A stretch of DNA of 64,000 bases from an uncultured Pelagibacteraceae bacterium (lineage in GTDB: Bacteria; Pseudomonadota; Alphaproteobacteria; Pelagibacterales; Pelagibacteraceae): contig CACMOZ010000004.1 in the NCBI GenBank assembly GCA_902615435.1, positions 1 to 64,000 on the forward strand. Direction: 5' to 3'. The position numbers were made by a program, and so were the translations under genes. Shown here piece after piece: positions 35,103 to 43,784 of this stretch. The notes beneath the pieces were generated by a model. The model was not told the origin of the DNA and ran no database searches. It saw only the letters and a list, made by a program, of their open reading frames with translations. Numbering within the stretch: position 1 is the first letter of the stretch; every line of letters starts with the position of its first letter.

Positions 35103-36098
35103 ATGATAAACAAATTTATTAAGCTTACAATTACTTTATTTTTTACATTAACTCTAAGTTTTTCTGCCAATGCAGAGATTAAAGTTGTGGCTTCTATTAA
35201 ACCAATACATTCACTAGCTAGTTATTTGATGGATGGAGTGGGTAAACCAGATTTAATTGTTGATGGATATAATTCTCCACATGGATTTGCATTAAAACCA
35301 TCACACGCTAAAATGTTGCAAAATGCTGACTTAATATTTTGGGTTGGCGAAGACTTAGAAACTTTTTTAGAAAAACCATTAAAATCAATAGCAAAAAAAG
35401 CTGAAAAAATAGAATTAATGGAAATCAAGGGTGTAAAAAAATTAGAATTCAGAGAAAGAAACATATTCGAAGGGCATGATGATCACGGACACGATGATCA
35501 TAAAGAACATGGTCATAAAGAGGATAAACATGATGATCATAAAGAACATGGTCATAAAGAGGATAAACATGATGATCATCACGAGCATGCTCACGGCGAA
35601 CACGATCCGCATATTTGGCTTGATCCAATAAACGCAAAAGCAATCTTAAGTGAGATGGCAGAGCATTTAATTGAAAAAGATCCAAACAATGCATCTGCTT
35701 ATAAAGCTAATTTAAAGAAGGCTCATAAAGCTTTAGACAATCTTACAAAAAAAGTTAAATCTGAGCTAAAAGGAGATTTTAAATCTATTGTATTCCATGA
35801 TGCCTACCAGTATTTTGAAAAAAGATTTAATGTAAATGTTTTGGGAGCTTTTACAGTTAATACAGATGTATTACCAGGAGCTGAGCAATTGGCTGAAATC
35901 AGAGAAATAATTGAACATGAAAAAGTAACTTGTGTATTTTCAGAACCTCAATTTAATCCAGATATTATAAAAGCAGTTGCAAAAGATACCAATATTAAGA
36001 CTGGAGTTATAGATCCATTAGGAGCAACTCTTGATCCAGGAAAAGATTTATACTTTGATTTAATAAGAAATATGTATGCTTCTTTTAAGAGTTGTTAA
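35103..36098 (+). CDS. znuA: Zinc-binding periplasmic protein ZnuA
   Basis: The product has 331 residues with a signal peptide (1-24, cut after NAE). The cluster A-I binding protein fold has the zinc His at H60 (NSPHGF) and H170 (DPHIWLDP), a later His in VFHDAYQYF, and Asp in IDPLGA. Between the first two is a His/Asp-rich loop (about 125-168) built from a 13-residue unit, DDHKEHGHKEDKH, repeated exactly twice. Such loops scavenge zinc or sense its level. Zur boxes immediately upstream point to zinc-starvation control. Confidence 0.95.
   Translation: MINKFIKLTITLFFTLTLSFSANAEIKVVASIKPIHSLASYLMDGVGKPDLIVDGYNSPHGFALKPSHAKMLQNADLIFWVGEDLETFLEKPLKSIAKKAEKIELMEIKGVKKLEFRERNIFEGHDDHGHDDHKEHGHKEDKHDDHKEHGHKEDKHDDHHEHAHGEHDPHIWLDPINAKAILSEMAEHLIEKDPNNASAYKANLKKAHKALDNLTKKVKSELKGDFKSIVFHDAYQYFEKRFNVNVLGAFTVNTDVLPGAEQLAEIREIIEHEKVTCVFSEPQFNPDIIKAVAKDTNIKTGVIDPLGATLDPGKDLYFDLIRNMYASFKSC
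35493..35570 (+). repeat. Two perfect 39-bp tandem repeats inside znuA
   Basis: The unit from 35493 to 35531 recurs without any change at 35532-35570, and the first 9 bases appear a third time at 35571-35579. At protein level each unit is 13 residues with five His. Perfect identity at the DNA level means a recent slip or active copy-number change, so the His-loop length may vary between strains. Confidence 0.9.
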
Positions 36099-36103
36099 AT
36101 AAT

Positions 36104-37546
36104 TTATCTTTCAATAACCATAGTATCTTTAGAGCCACCACCTTGAGAACTGTTTACAATAGTGCTTCCTTTTTTAAGAGCTACTCTAGTTAATCCACCT
36201 GTTGTAACCCAGGTTTTTTTACCGGTTAATACAAATGGTCTAAGGTCTAAATGTCTTGGCTCAATTCCCTCTTCAGCAATTGTAGGGTTAGTGGATAAAA
36301 TTTCTAATGGTTGAGCAATATAATCACAAGGATTAGCTTTTATCTTGTTAATCATATTTTCTCTCTCATCCTTTGAGGCCATCGGACCAATTAATATTCC
36401 ATTACCACCTGATCCATTGGTAGGTTTTACAACTAATTTAGAGATATTTTCGATAACATGATCTTTATGGATTTTTTTTCTACATAAAAATGTTTTTACT
36501 TGTTTTAGTTTTGGTTCTTCGTTTAAATAAAACTTAATCATCTTATCAACGTAAGAATAGATAGCTTTATCATCTGCTATTCCTGTCCCAGGTGCATTTA
36601 CAATACCAACATTACCTTTACGCCAACATTTAAATAAACCGGGTACTCCAAGCAAAGAATGTTTATAAAAAACTTTTGGATCTAAGAAGTTGTCGTCTAT
36701 TCTTCTATAAATACAATCAACTTTCATAGGGCCTGTTACAGTTTTCATATAAACAAAATCTTTTTCAACGAATAAATCTTTCCCCTCTACAAGCGCGATA
36801 CCCATTTGTTCAGCTAAAAATCTATGTTCGAAATAAGCTGAGTTATATCTTCCTGGAGTTAACACACACATGTGTGGGTTTCTTGTTTTTCGAGGGACAC
36901 ATTCAAGCATACAGTGATATAATTTGTTTGGATATTGATGAACTGAAGAAACTTTGTATTTTGTAAATAATTCAGGAAAGACATCTCGCATTACCATTCG
37001 ATTTTCAAGCATGTAAGAAACTCCTGATGGAACACGCAAGTTATCTTCTAGAACCATGAACTCACCATTGATATTTCTTATTAAATCAATTCCTGAAATG
37101 TTGGACCAAGCTTTATATTTTGGTGAAAAACCATAGCACTCTCTTAAATAAAATGGAGAATTAAAAACTAAATCTTCAGGAATAATATTGTCTTTAAAAA
37201 TTTTTCTGTCGTTGTAAACGTCGTCTATAAAAAGGTTTAAAGCTTTTACTCTTTGAAGTAGTCCTTTTGAAACCTTAGCCCAATCTTTTTTTAGAATAAT
37301 TCTAGGAATAATATCTAAAGGCCACTTTTTTTCTTGGAGTTTTTTTCCTGATGAATAAACTCGAAAATTAATTCCCCTAGCATTTATTGTACTTGCGCAG
37401 TTCTTTTCAATTTCATTTAACTTCTTGATACCATGTCTCTCTAAAATGTGAGAGATAATAACAGCTTGCCTACGCAACTTATGGTCAGAGTTTAAGTACT
37501 CGTCATAAGTTTTTTTAGAATCGTATTTTTTCCACAAATTAACCAT
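36104..37546 (-). CDS. Circularly permuted ATP-grasp protein (DUF404/DUF407 type)
   Basis: The product has 480 residues. Recognisable blocks are RGINFRVY near residue 55, FNSPFYLRECYGFSP, GEFMVLEDNLRVPSGVSYMLENR (shown in part; key residues E168, D169, N170), LTPGRYNSAYFEH, DFVYMKT and VKPTNGSGGNGILIG near 390. These define the permuted ATP-grasp family, thought to form peptide or amide bonds with ATP. In other bacteria it is encoded with an alpha-E domain protein, a transglutaminase-like protein and the Anbu peptidase; here only Anbu is beside it, on the opposite strand. Confidence 0.88.
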   Translation of the reverse strand: MVNLWKKYDSKKTYDEYLNSDHKLRRQAVIISHILERHGIKKLNEIEKNCASTINARGINFRVYSSGKKLQEKKWPLDIIPRIILKKDWAKVSKGLLQRVKALNLFIDDVYNDRKIFKDNIIPEDLVFNSPFYLRECYGFSPKYKAWSNISGIDLIRNINGEFMVLEDNLRVPSGVSYMLENRMVMRDVFPELFTKYKVSSVHQYPNKLYHCMLECVPRKTRNPHMCVLTPGRYNSAYFEHRFLAEQMGIALVEGKDLFVEKDFVYMKTVTGPMKVDCIYRRIDDNFLDPKVFYKHSLLGVPGLFKCWRKGNVGIVNAPGTGIADDKAIYSYVDKMIKFYLNEEPKLKQVKTFLCRKKIHKDHVIENISKLVVKPTNGSGGNGILIGPMASKDERENMINKIKANPCDYIAQPLEILSTNPTIAEEGIEPRHLDLRPFVLTGKKTWVTTGGLTRVALKKGSTIVNSSQGGGSKDTMVIER

Positions 37547-37651
37547 CTTATAATTCTTAATAGTTTGATGCCTTTATCAAATGCACAAATTCGATAATAG
37601 CTATGATAATTAAGAATTGAATATTTACTGTTTTTTAAATAAGAATTCACC
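37547..37651. promoter_or_regulatory. Divergent promoter region, ATP-grasp and Anbu genes
   Basis: This 105-base spacer separates the divergent ATP-grasp and Anbu genes and would co-regulate them. CTATGATAATTAAGAATT near 37600 holds possible -10 sequence for the plus-strand gene. No defined operator is recognised. Confidence 0.4.
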
Positions 37652-38374
37652 ATGACATATTGTATAGGTATTAAGACTAATGAAGGCGTTGTGTTAGCTT
37701 CTGACTCTAGAACAAACGCTGGTTTAGATAATGTAAACATTTATTCTAAAATGCTTACTTACGACGTAGGTGACAGAACAGTTGTTATAGTTACTTCAGG
37801 AAACTTGGCAACATCGCAAGCAGTTTTTAAGTCTATTGAGAAAGACATAAAAGAAAATTCATCGAACAATCTCAATAAATGTAAAGATTTTGAGCAAATA
37901 GCTTCATATGTTGGCAAACTTACGATTAAACATTCATCTCCGGACGGGGTGAACACAGACAGCCTTGTCTTAGGAGCTACATTTATTATTGGAGGGCAAA
38001 TAAGAGGTCAAGATTTAGAACTGTACTTAGTTTATCCTCAAGGAAATTATATTAGACCAGCTGATAGTAAACCTTACTTGGTAATTGGTGAAGTAAAGTA
38101 TGGTAAGCCCATACTCGATAGAGTTATAACTCCTAATGTTTCAATAGGAGATGCATCTAGATGTGCTTTAATATCTATGGACTCCACACTCAAAAGTGAT
38201 TTAACAGTGGGCCCGCCAATTGATATTGCTGTCTATAAAAAAGATCAAAAAAAATTATCTTACCTTAAATGTTTAAATACATCTGATGAAGATTACAAAA
38301 AAATTTGCAACCAATGGTCTGATAAAGTTCTTCAGGTATTTGATACTTTCCCAAAATTTGATTGGGAAAAATAA
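37652..38374 (+). CDS. Proteasome-like peptidase Anbu
   Basis: The product has 240 residues. It starts MTYCIGIKT-EGVVLASDSRTNAG, the Ntn-hydrolase beta-subunit pattern in which Met removal exposes Thr2 as nucleophile, with D18 and the Arg/Lys pair as helpers. TDSLVLGATFIIGG and GDASRCALISMDSTL follow as in Anbu (ancestral beta subunit), the 'BPH/Anbu' relative of proteasome and HslV. No ATPase partner is encoded nearby. The divergent permuted ATP-grasp gene is the usual functional neighbour. Confidence 0.88.
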   Translation: MTYCIGIKTNEGVVLASDSRTNAGLDNVNIYSKMLTYDVGDRTVVIVTSGNLATSQAVFKSIEKDIKENSSNNLNKCKDFEQIASYVGKLTIKHSSPDGVNTDSLVLGATFIIGGQIRGQDLELYLVYPQGNYIRPADSKPYLVIGEVKYGKPILDRVITPNVSIGDASRCALISMDSTLKSDLTVGPPIDIAVYKKDQKKLSYLKCLNTSDEDYKKICNQWSDKVLQVFDTFPKFDWEK

Positions 38375-38377
38375 TCT

Positions 38378-39385
38378 TTAAGCAAAAACCTCGCCCCATG
38401 TACCTTTAGTAGAAGCTTTAGAATATTCTGTAGCTCTACCTTCAAAAAAGTTCATGTGCTCTACTCCATTAAGCATTGTATCCAACCATGTTAATGGATT
38501 TTTCTTAACATCGTAAATAGGATTTAAACCTAATTGCTCTAATCTTCTATTGCCAATAAATCTAATGTACTGTTTAACTTCATCAGCCGTTAAACCTTGC
38601 ATTGGACCCATTTGAAAAGCAAGATCAATAAATGCATCTTCATGATGAACTATTGTTTTGCATGCCTCGTAAATTTCATTTTTTAATTTATCATTCCAAA
38701 TTTGTGGTTCTTCTTTAATGAAATCTCTAAAGAGTCTAATCATAGAATTACAGTGCAAAGTTTCATCTCTAACTGACCACGTTACTATTTGGCCCATCCC
38801 TTTCATTTTATTAAATCTTGGGAAATTTAATAAAATTGCGAAACTTGCAAATAATTGTAAACCTTCTGTGAAAGCTGAAAATACAGCCATCGTCATTGCT
38901 ATATTGTGTTTTGATTTAACATCAAAACCTTGCATGTAGTCATACTTATCTTTCATTTCTTTGTACTGTAAGAAAGCTGAGTACTCTGTTTCTGGCATAC
39001 CGATTGTATCTAATAGATGAGAATAAGCAGCGATATGAACTGTTTCCATTGCTGCAAAGGCTGTCATCATCATTAAAACTTCTGTTGGCTTAAATACTGT
39101 TGTGTAATGTCTTAAGTAGCAATTATTTACTTCAACATCTGCTTGAGTAAAAAATCTAAAGATATGAGTTAAAAGATTTTTTTCTTCAACTGATAAATTT
39201 TTCTGCCAATCTCTAACATCGTCTCCTAGAGGCACCTCTTCTGGTAACCAATGAATTCTTTGTTGAGTTAACCAGGCATCGTAACACCATGGATATCTAA
39301 AGGGTTTGTAAACTGGGTTTTCTACTAATAAGCCCATTTTATTAGGCTGGATTATTGTTGGTTTAGTTTTTTCTGCTACTGACAT
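38378..39385 (-). CDS. nrdB: Ribonucleotide reductase small subunit
   Basis: The start is set at ATG 39385: GAGGAG lies eight bases before it, whereas the upstream GTG at 39394 lies too close to that site. The product has 335 residues with the di-iron carboxylate helices: EKNLLTHIFRFFTQADVEVNN, MTAFAAMETVHIAAYSH, SAFTEGLQLFASF and RDETLHCNSM. The Tyr in the HIAAYSH segment lies where the radical Tyr or its substitute is expected. It supplies the radical for NrdA and overlaps the nrdA stop by ten bases. Confidence 0.93.
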   Translation of the reverse strand: MSVAEKTKPTIIQPNKMGLLVENPVYKPFRYPWCYDAWLTQQRIHWLPEEVPLGDDVRDWQKNLSVEEKNLLTHIFRFFTQADVEVNNCYLRHYTTVFKPTEVLMMMTAFAAMETVHIAAYSHLLDTIGMPETEYSAFLQYKEMKDKYDYMQGFDVKSKHNIAMTMAVFSAFTEGLQLFASFAILLNFPRFNKMKGMGQIVTWSVRDETLHCNSMIRLFRDFIKEEPQIWNDKLKNEIYEACKTIVHHEDAFIDLAFQMGPMQGLTADEVKQYIRFIGNRRLEQLGLNPIYDVKKNPLTWLDTMLNGVEHMNFFEGRATEYSKASTKGTWGEVFA

Positions 39386-41325
39386 GATAAACACTCCTCA
39401 TAGTTATTGCTTTCATTATTTGATTCTTGTTTTCCAGAGTAAACATTTTTTGTCACATCTGTTGAAGATCCATTGTTTACATTTTCAGCTCTCTGGATTG
39501 ATTTGGATCTACAGTAATAAAGGCTTTTCAGACCTTTTTTCCATGCTTGAAAATGAATATCGTGAAGTTCTTTTTTATGAATATCTGCTGGGACAAAGAT
39601 ATTTACTGACTGTGCCTGTGAAATGTGAGGCGTTCTATCTGCGCCAAGTTCAACAATCCATCTTTGATCAATTTCAAAAGCAGTTTTAAATGTATCTTTC
39701 TCATTCGCGGTTAAAAAATTTAAATGTGATACGGATCCTTGATTGGTTGTTATAGTTGACCATACTTCATCTGTATCCTTATTATATTTTTGAAGTATTT
39801 TTTTTAAATATTTATTTCTTACATTAAAAGAACCTGATAGCGTTTTATGAGTATAGCTATTAGCAGCAATTGGTTCTATTCCCGGAGAAGATCCTCCGCA
39901 AATAATTGAGATAGAGGCTGTTGGAGCTATTGCTGTTTTGTTTGAAAACCTCTCCTTCATCCCATATTCTGCTGCATCAGGGCATGATCCTCTCTCGTCA
40001 GCTAAAGTCTTTGATGCTTCATCAACTTTCTCTTGAATGTTTTGGAATATTTTTTTGTTCCACACTTTGCTCATTACTGACCCAAAAGGAATATTTTTTT
40101 GTTGAAAGTATGAGTGTAATCCCATAACTCCAAGACCAACACTTCTCTCTCTCATTGCTGAGTATTTTGCGTGAGCAAATTCATCAGGAGCTCTATTAAT
40201 AAAATCAGTCATAACATTATCTAAAAATCTCATTACATCTTCAACAAACTGTGGATCGTCTTTCCACTGATCATATGTATCTAAATTTAATGACGATAAA
40301 CAACAAACAGCTGTTCTTTGATTTCCCTCATTATCTATTCCAGTTGGTAAAGTGATTTCACTACAAAGGTTAGAAGTTTTAACTTTTAATCCCGCAAGTT
40401 TATGGTGTTGAGGAATTTGTCTGTTAACCGTATCAATATAAACAATATAAGGTTCTCCTGTTTCAATTCTTGCAGTTAATAATCTTATCCATAAATTTCT
40501 TGCTGGTATAGTTTGTTGAACAGATCCATCATAAGGACTTCTTAATGCCCACTGACCATCTGTTTCTACTGCTCTCATGAATTCATCTGTAACTAAAACT
40601 CCGTGATGAAGGTTTAGGGATCTTCTGTTTACATCTCCACCAGTCGGTCTTCTCATTTCAATAAACTCTTCAATCTCTGGGTGATCGATTTGTAAATAAC
40701 AAGCAGCTGAACCTCTTCTTAACGATCCTTGACTAATTGCTAACGTTAAAGAGTCCATAACTTTAATGAAAGGAATAATTCCAGAGGTTTTTCCAACTTT
40801 TCCAATTTTTTCTCCAATTGATCTCAAGTTACCCCAGTAACTTCCGATGCCGCCACCTCTTGCTGCAAGCCATACATTTTCTTCCCAGAGGTTTGTAATG
40901 CCTTCTAAGCTGTCGCTTGCTTCATTTAAAAAACATGAAATAGGCAATCCTCTCTCAGTTCCTCCATTGGATAAAACTGGTGTCGCTGGCATGAACCAAA
41001 GATTGCTTATGTAATTATATATTCTTTGAGCGTGTAAATTGTCATCAGCATAAACACTTGCAACTCTTGCAAATAAATCTTGAAAACTCTCGTTCTGACC
41101 TAAATATCTATCCGTAAGTGTAGCTCTTCCAAAGTCCGTTAGATTTGCGTCTCTAGATCTATCTATCTTGATAGTTATACCCTTCTCGTTTTGAAATAAT
41201 TCAGTCTCTCCTGATAAAGAAAACAAATCAGGCTTTTTAGGGCCGTTGTTCTTTAGTTCGTTTTGGTTTTTTTGGCTTAAAGAGTCGACAGCTTTCTCTA
41301 TTGCCAATGACACACTTTTATTCAT
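39376..41325 (-). CDS. nrdA: Ribonucleotide reductase large subunit, without ATP-cone
   Basis: With ATG 41325 (preceded by AAGGAAA; the in-frame ATG at 41358 is poorer) the product has 649 residues. MPATPVLSNGGTERGLPISCF, RGGGIGSYWGNLR, NLCSEITLP and TAPTASISIICGGSSPGIEP carry the active-site Cys and radical-path residues (blocks shown in part), and the end ECLSCQ has the CxxC redox pair. It is about 110 residues shorter than E. coli NrdA; the N-terminal ATP-cone that senses ATP/dATP is not seen. Overall activity control may thus be missing or lie elsewhere. Confidence 0.94.
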   Translation of the reverse strand: MNKSVSLAIEKAVDSLSQKNQNELKNNGPKKPDLFSLSGETELFQNEKGITIKIDRSRDANLTDFGRATLTDRYLGQNESFQDLFARVASVYADDNLHAQRIYNYISNLWFMPATPVLSNGGTERGLPISCFLNEASDSLEGITNLWEENVWLAARGGGIGSYWGNLRSIGEKIGKVGKTSGIIPFIKVMDSLTLAISQGSLRRGSAACYLQIDHPEIEEFIEMRRPTGGDVNRRSLNLHHGVLVTDEFMRAVETDGQWALRSPYDGSVQQTIPARNLWIRLLTARIETGEPYIVYIDTVNRQIPQHHKLAGLKVKTSNLCSEITLPTGIDNEGNQRTAVCCLSSLNLDTYDQWKDDPQFVEDVMRFLDNVMTDFINRAPDEFAHAKYSAMRERSVGLGVMGLHSYFQQKNIPFGSVMSKVWNKKIFQNIQEKVDEASKTLADERGSCPDAAEYGMKERFSNKTAIAPTASISIICGGSSPGIEPIAANSYTHKTLSGSFNVRNKYLKKILQKYNKDTDEVWSTITTNQGSVSHLNFLTANEKDTFKTAFEIDQRWIVELGADRTPHISQAQSVNIFVPADIHKKELHDIHFQAWKKGLKSLYYCRSKSIQRAENVNNGSSTDVTKNVYSGKQESNNESNNYEECLSCQ

Positions 41326-41512
41326 ATTTTCCTTGTTTTTTACTCGATTTGTTAACAAAACAACTACATGTTGTGTTACAGTTATGTTAATATACTATAT
41401 AACATCTAAATCAATAGAACATTATAAGAACATCTGATTAATTTTGCAAGTGGAAAGTTTTGTTAATAAACATTTAATAACAAATGCCTATATTCTCTAG
41501 TATTTATTACTA
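41326..41512. promoter_or_regulatory. Divergent region upstream of nrdAB with two palindromes (possible NrdR sites)
   Basis: ACAACTACATGTTGT (41360-41374) is a 5+5+5 palindrome, and ATGTTA...TAACAT (41384-41405) is a second, imperfect one with an A/T core. Paired palindromes about 27 bases apart upstream of a ribonucleotide reductase are typical of NrdR boxes, though the match to the consensus ACACWATATWTTGTGT is only partial. The nrdR gene is not in the window. Confidence 0.45.
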
Positions 41513-42955
41513 ATGAAAATCAATCCAAATGGTTTTAGAGAGTACGACGCGAGGTGGGTCTTTGAAAAAGAGATCGATATTGAGGGAATCACTAATCTAG
41601 GCAAAGGCCTCGGAACTCAAATCATTCAAAACACTAAAATAAACAATCCAAGAGTGACAGTTGGTCATGATTATAGATCTTACAGCGAGAAAATTAAAAA
41701 AGCTTTAACTGAAGGTTTGATTTCAACTGGATGTAATGTTGAAGATGTAGGTTTGTCTCTTTCTCCAATGGTTTATTTTGCTCAGTTTAATTTAAACTCA
41801 GACGCAATAGCTATGGTAACTGCTAGTCATAATGAAAACGGTTGGACAGGTGTGAAAATGGGTATTCAAAAAGGTTTAACACATGCGCCTGAAGAAATGG
41901 CAAACTTAAAAGATATTACTTTAAATAAAAAATTTTTAAATGGAGCTGGGTCATTAAAAAAAATTGATGATTTTAAAAATGTATATATTCAAGATTTGAT
42001 TACAAAAAATAAGATAAATAAAAAAATAAAAGCCGTTGTCGCTTGTGGAAACGGGACTGCAGGAATATTTGCACCAGAAATTTTAAAAGGTATTGGATGC
42101 GAAGTTATAGAATTAGATTGTAATTTAGATTGGTCATTTCCAAAATATAATCCAAATCCTGAAGATCTTGAAATGCTCCATGCTATTTCAAAAGCTGTAA
42201 AAGATAATAAAGCAGATATTGGATTTGGTTTTGATGGAGATGGAGATAGATGTGGAGTAATAGATGAGCAAGGAAATGAAATATTCTCAGATAAAATTGG
42301 GTTACTAATTGCAAGAAATCTTTCAAGTAAACATAAGGATTCAAAATTTATCGTTGATGTAAAATCGACTGGGCTATTTAAAAATGATAAAATCTTGAAA
42401 GAAAATAATTGTGAAACTATATATTGGAAAACCGGACATTCACACATCAAAAGGAAAGTTAATAAGGAAAAAGCATTAGCAGGTTTTGAGAAGAGTGGGC
42501 ATTTTTTCTTTAATCAACCTTTAGGTTATGGTTATGATGATGGGATTAATTCAGCAATACAAGTTTGCCGCCTCATCGTAGATCAAAATAAAAAAATGAG
42601 TGAAATTATAAGATCATTGCCAGTAACTTATCAAACCCCAACAATGGCTCCTTATTGTAAAGATGAAGAGAAATATAAAGTAGTTGATGAAATGGTAAAA
42701 GAGGTAAATAAATTAAAAGATGAGGATATTAAAATTGATAATCAAAGTATTATAGAAGTATTGACAGTTAATGGTGTGAGATTTTCCCTAGAGGATGGGT
42801 CATGGGGCTTAATAAGAGCATCATCAAATAAGCCTTCTTTAGTTATTGTGACTGAGAGCACTAAATCTAATGAGAGTAAAAAAAAAATATTTGAATTTAT
42901 AGATAATCTTTTACAAAAAACTGGAAAGATTGGAGATTATGATCAAAAAATTTAG
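41513..42955 (+). CDS. manB: Phosphomannomutase/phosphoglucomutase
   Basis: The product has 480 residues of the alpha-D-phosphohexomutase family. The phosphoserine S105 lies in MVTASHNENGW, the Mg loop D241-x-D243-x-D245 in DGDGDRCG, and the sugar-binding loop EKSGHFFF (about 325). It interconverts hexose 1- and 6-phosphates for LPS and nucleotide sugars (mannose, glucose). GHSHIKRK and the length suit the bifunctional PMM/PGM type; precise specificity is not clear. The end overlaps the convergent TauE gene. Confidence 0.88.
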   Translation: MKINPNGFREYDARWVFEKEIDIEGITNLGKGLGTQIIQNTKINNPRVTVGHDYRSYSEKIKKALTEGLISTGCNVEDVGLSLSPMVYFAQFNLNSDAIAMVTASHNENGWTGVKMGIQKGLTHAPEEMANLKDITLNKKFLNGAGSLKKIDDFKNVYIQDLITKNKINKKIKAVVACGNGTAGIFAPEILKGIGCEVIELDCNLDWSFPKYNPNPEDLEMLHAISKAVKDNKADIGFGFDGDGDRCGVIDEQGNEIFSDKIGLLIARNLSSKHKDSKFIVDVKSTGLFKNDKILKENNCETIYWKTGHSHIKRKVNKEKALAGFEKSGHFFFNQPLGYGYDDGINSAIQVCRLIVDQNKKMSEIIRSLPVTYQTPTMAPYCKDEEKYKVVDEMVKEVNKLKDEDIKIDNQSIIEVLTVNGVRFSLEDGSWGLIRASSNKPSLVIVTESTKSNESKKKIFEFIDNLLQKTGKIGDYDQKI

Positions 42956-43782
42956 AGTTTAAAATATTCGTATAAAAATCTAGTTCCAATAACTATAAGA
43001 AACAGTCCAAAATATTTTGTCATTCTCATTTTATCGACTCTATGGCTAGCTTTTGCTCCAAGTCTTGCCATGAATGCGGTAATAGGAAAAAAAACTAAAA
43101 AGGCAGGAATATTCAAAAATCCAATGCTCAATGGTAGATCAGCTTCTAGATATGAGCCAGAAATTAAAAAACCTCCTGCTCCAAATAAAGCAATAATAAA
43201 CCCAATTGCAGCCGCGCTTCCAATAGCTTTATTTATTGGATAACCAAAAAATTTTAAAATTGGAACATTCATCACGGCTCCACCAATACCCATTGGTGCA
43301 GAGATAAAGCCGCTTACAATTCCCGAAATGGCTTTCGAAAATAATCCAATTTTAATTTCTATATTTGTTTCTTTTTCTTTCAGGAACAGTAAATAGAAAG
43401 CAAGAACATACACAACAATAGTAAAGAATAATATTAAAGGTTTTGTCTCTAAACTTGCAGCAAATATTGTTCCTAAAATTACTCCAGTAGCAACAAAAAA
43501 CCCGAAACCTTTTACAATACTAAAATCAACAGCTTTGTGTTGGTGATGGGTTAATACAGACACAGTTGAGGTAGGTATGATAATTCCAAACGAGGTTCCT
43601 ACTGCTAAGTGCATGACATAAGCTGTTTCTATTCCAGAAAAGCTAAATATATAAAATAAAATTGGAACAGTTACTAACCCTCCCCCAATACCAAATAATC
43701 CAGCAGCAAACCCTGCTGGTATTGCTGTAGCAATCATTATTAAAACTAAATAAATTATTTCTGATTGAGAAAGGATATCCAA
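42952..43782 (-). CDS. TauE/SafE-family membrane exporter
   Basis: The product has 276 residues and about eight membrane helices in two similar halves. GLFGIGGGLVTVPILFY near residue 28 and APMGIGGAVMNVPIL near 160 are the duplicated glycine-rich signatures of the family, with HLAVGTS between. Members export sulfite or sulfonate products or take up organic acids; the substrate here is not known. It is the last gene of rpoZ-dusA-tauE, 2 bases after dusA. Confidence 0.88.
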   Translation of the reverse strand: MDILSQSEIIYLVLIMIATAIPAGFAAGLFGIGGGLVTVPILFYIFSFSGIETAYVMHLAVGTSFGIIIPTSTVSVLTHHQHKAVDFSIVKGFGFFVATGVILGTIFAASLETKPLILFFTIVVYVLAFYLLFLKEKETNIEIKIGLFSKAISGIVSGFISAPMGIGGAVMNVPILKFFGYPINKAIGSAAAIGFIIALFGAGGFLISGSYLEADLPLSIGFLNIPAFLVFFPITAFMARLGAKASHRVDKMRMTKYFGLFLIVIGTRFLYEYFKL

Positions 43783-43784
43783 AA

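Noticed and set aside
35493-35579. CRISPR-like direct repeats
   Set aside because: The units are contiguous without spacers and in frame inside znuA; they encode a His-rich loop.
35449-35694. Minus-strand open frame opposite znuA rich in His, Tyr and Asp
   Set aside because: It is the mirror of the His-rich tandem repeat of znuA and has no start context of its own.
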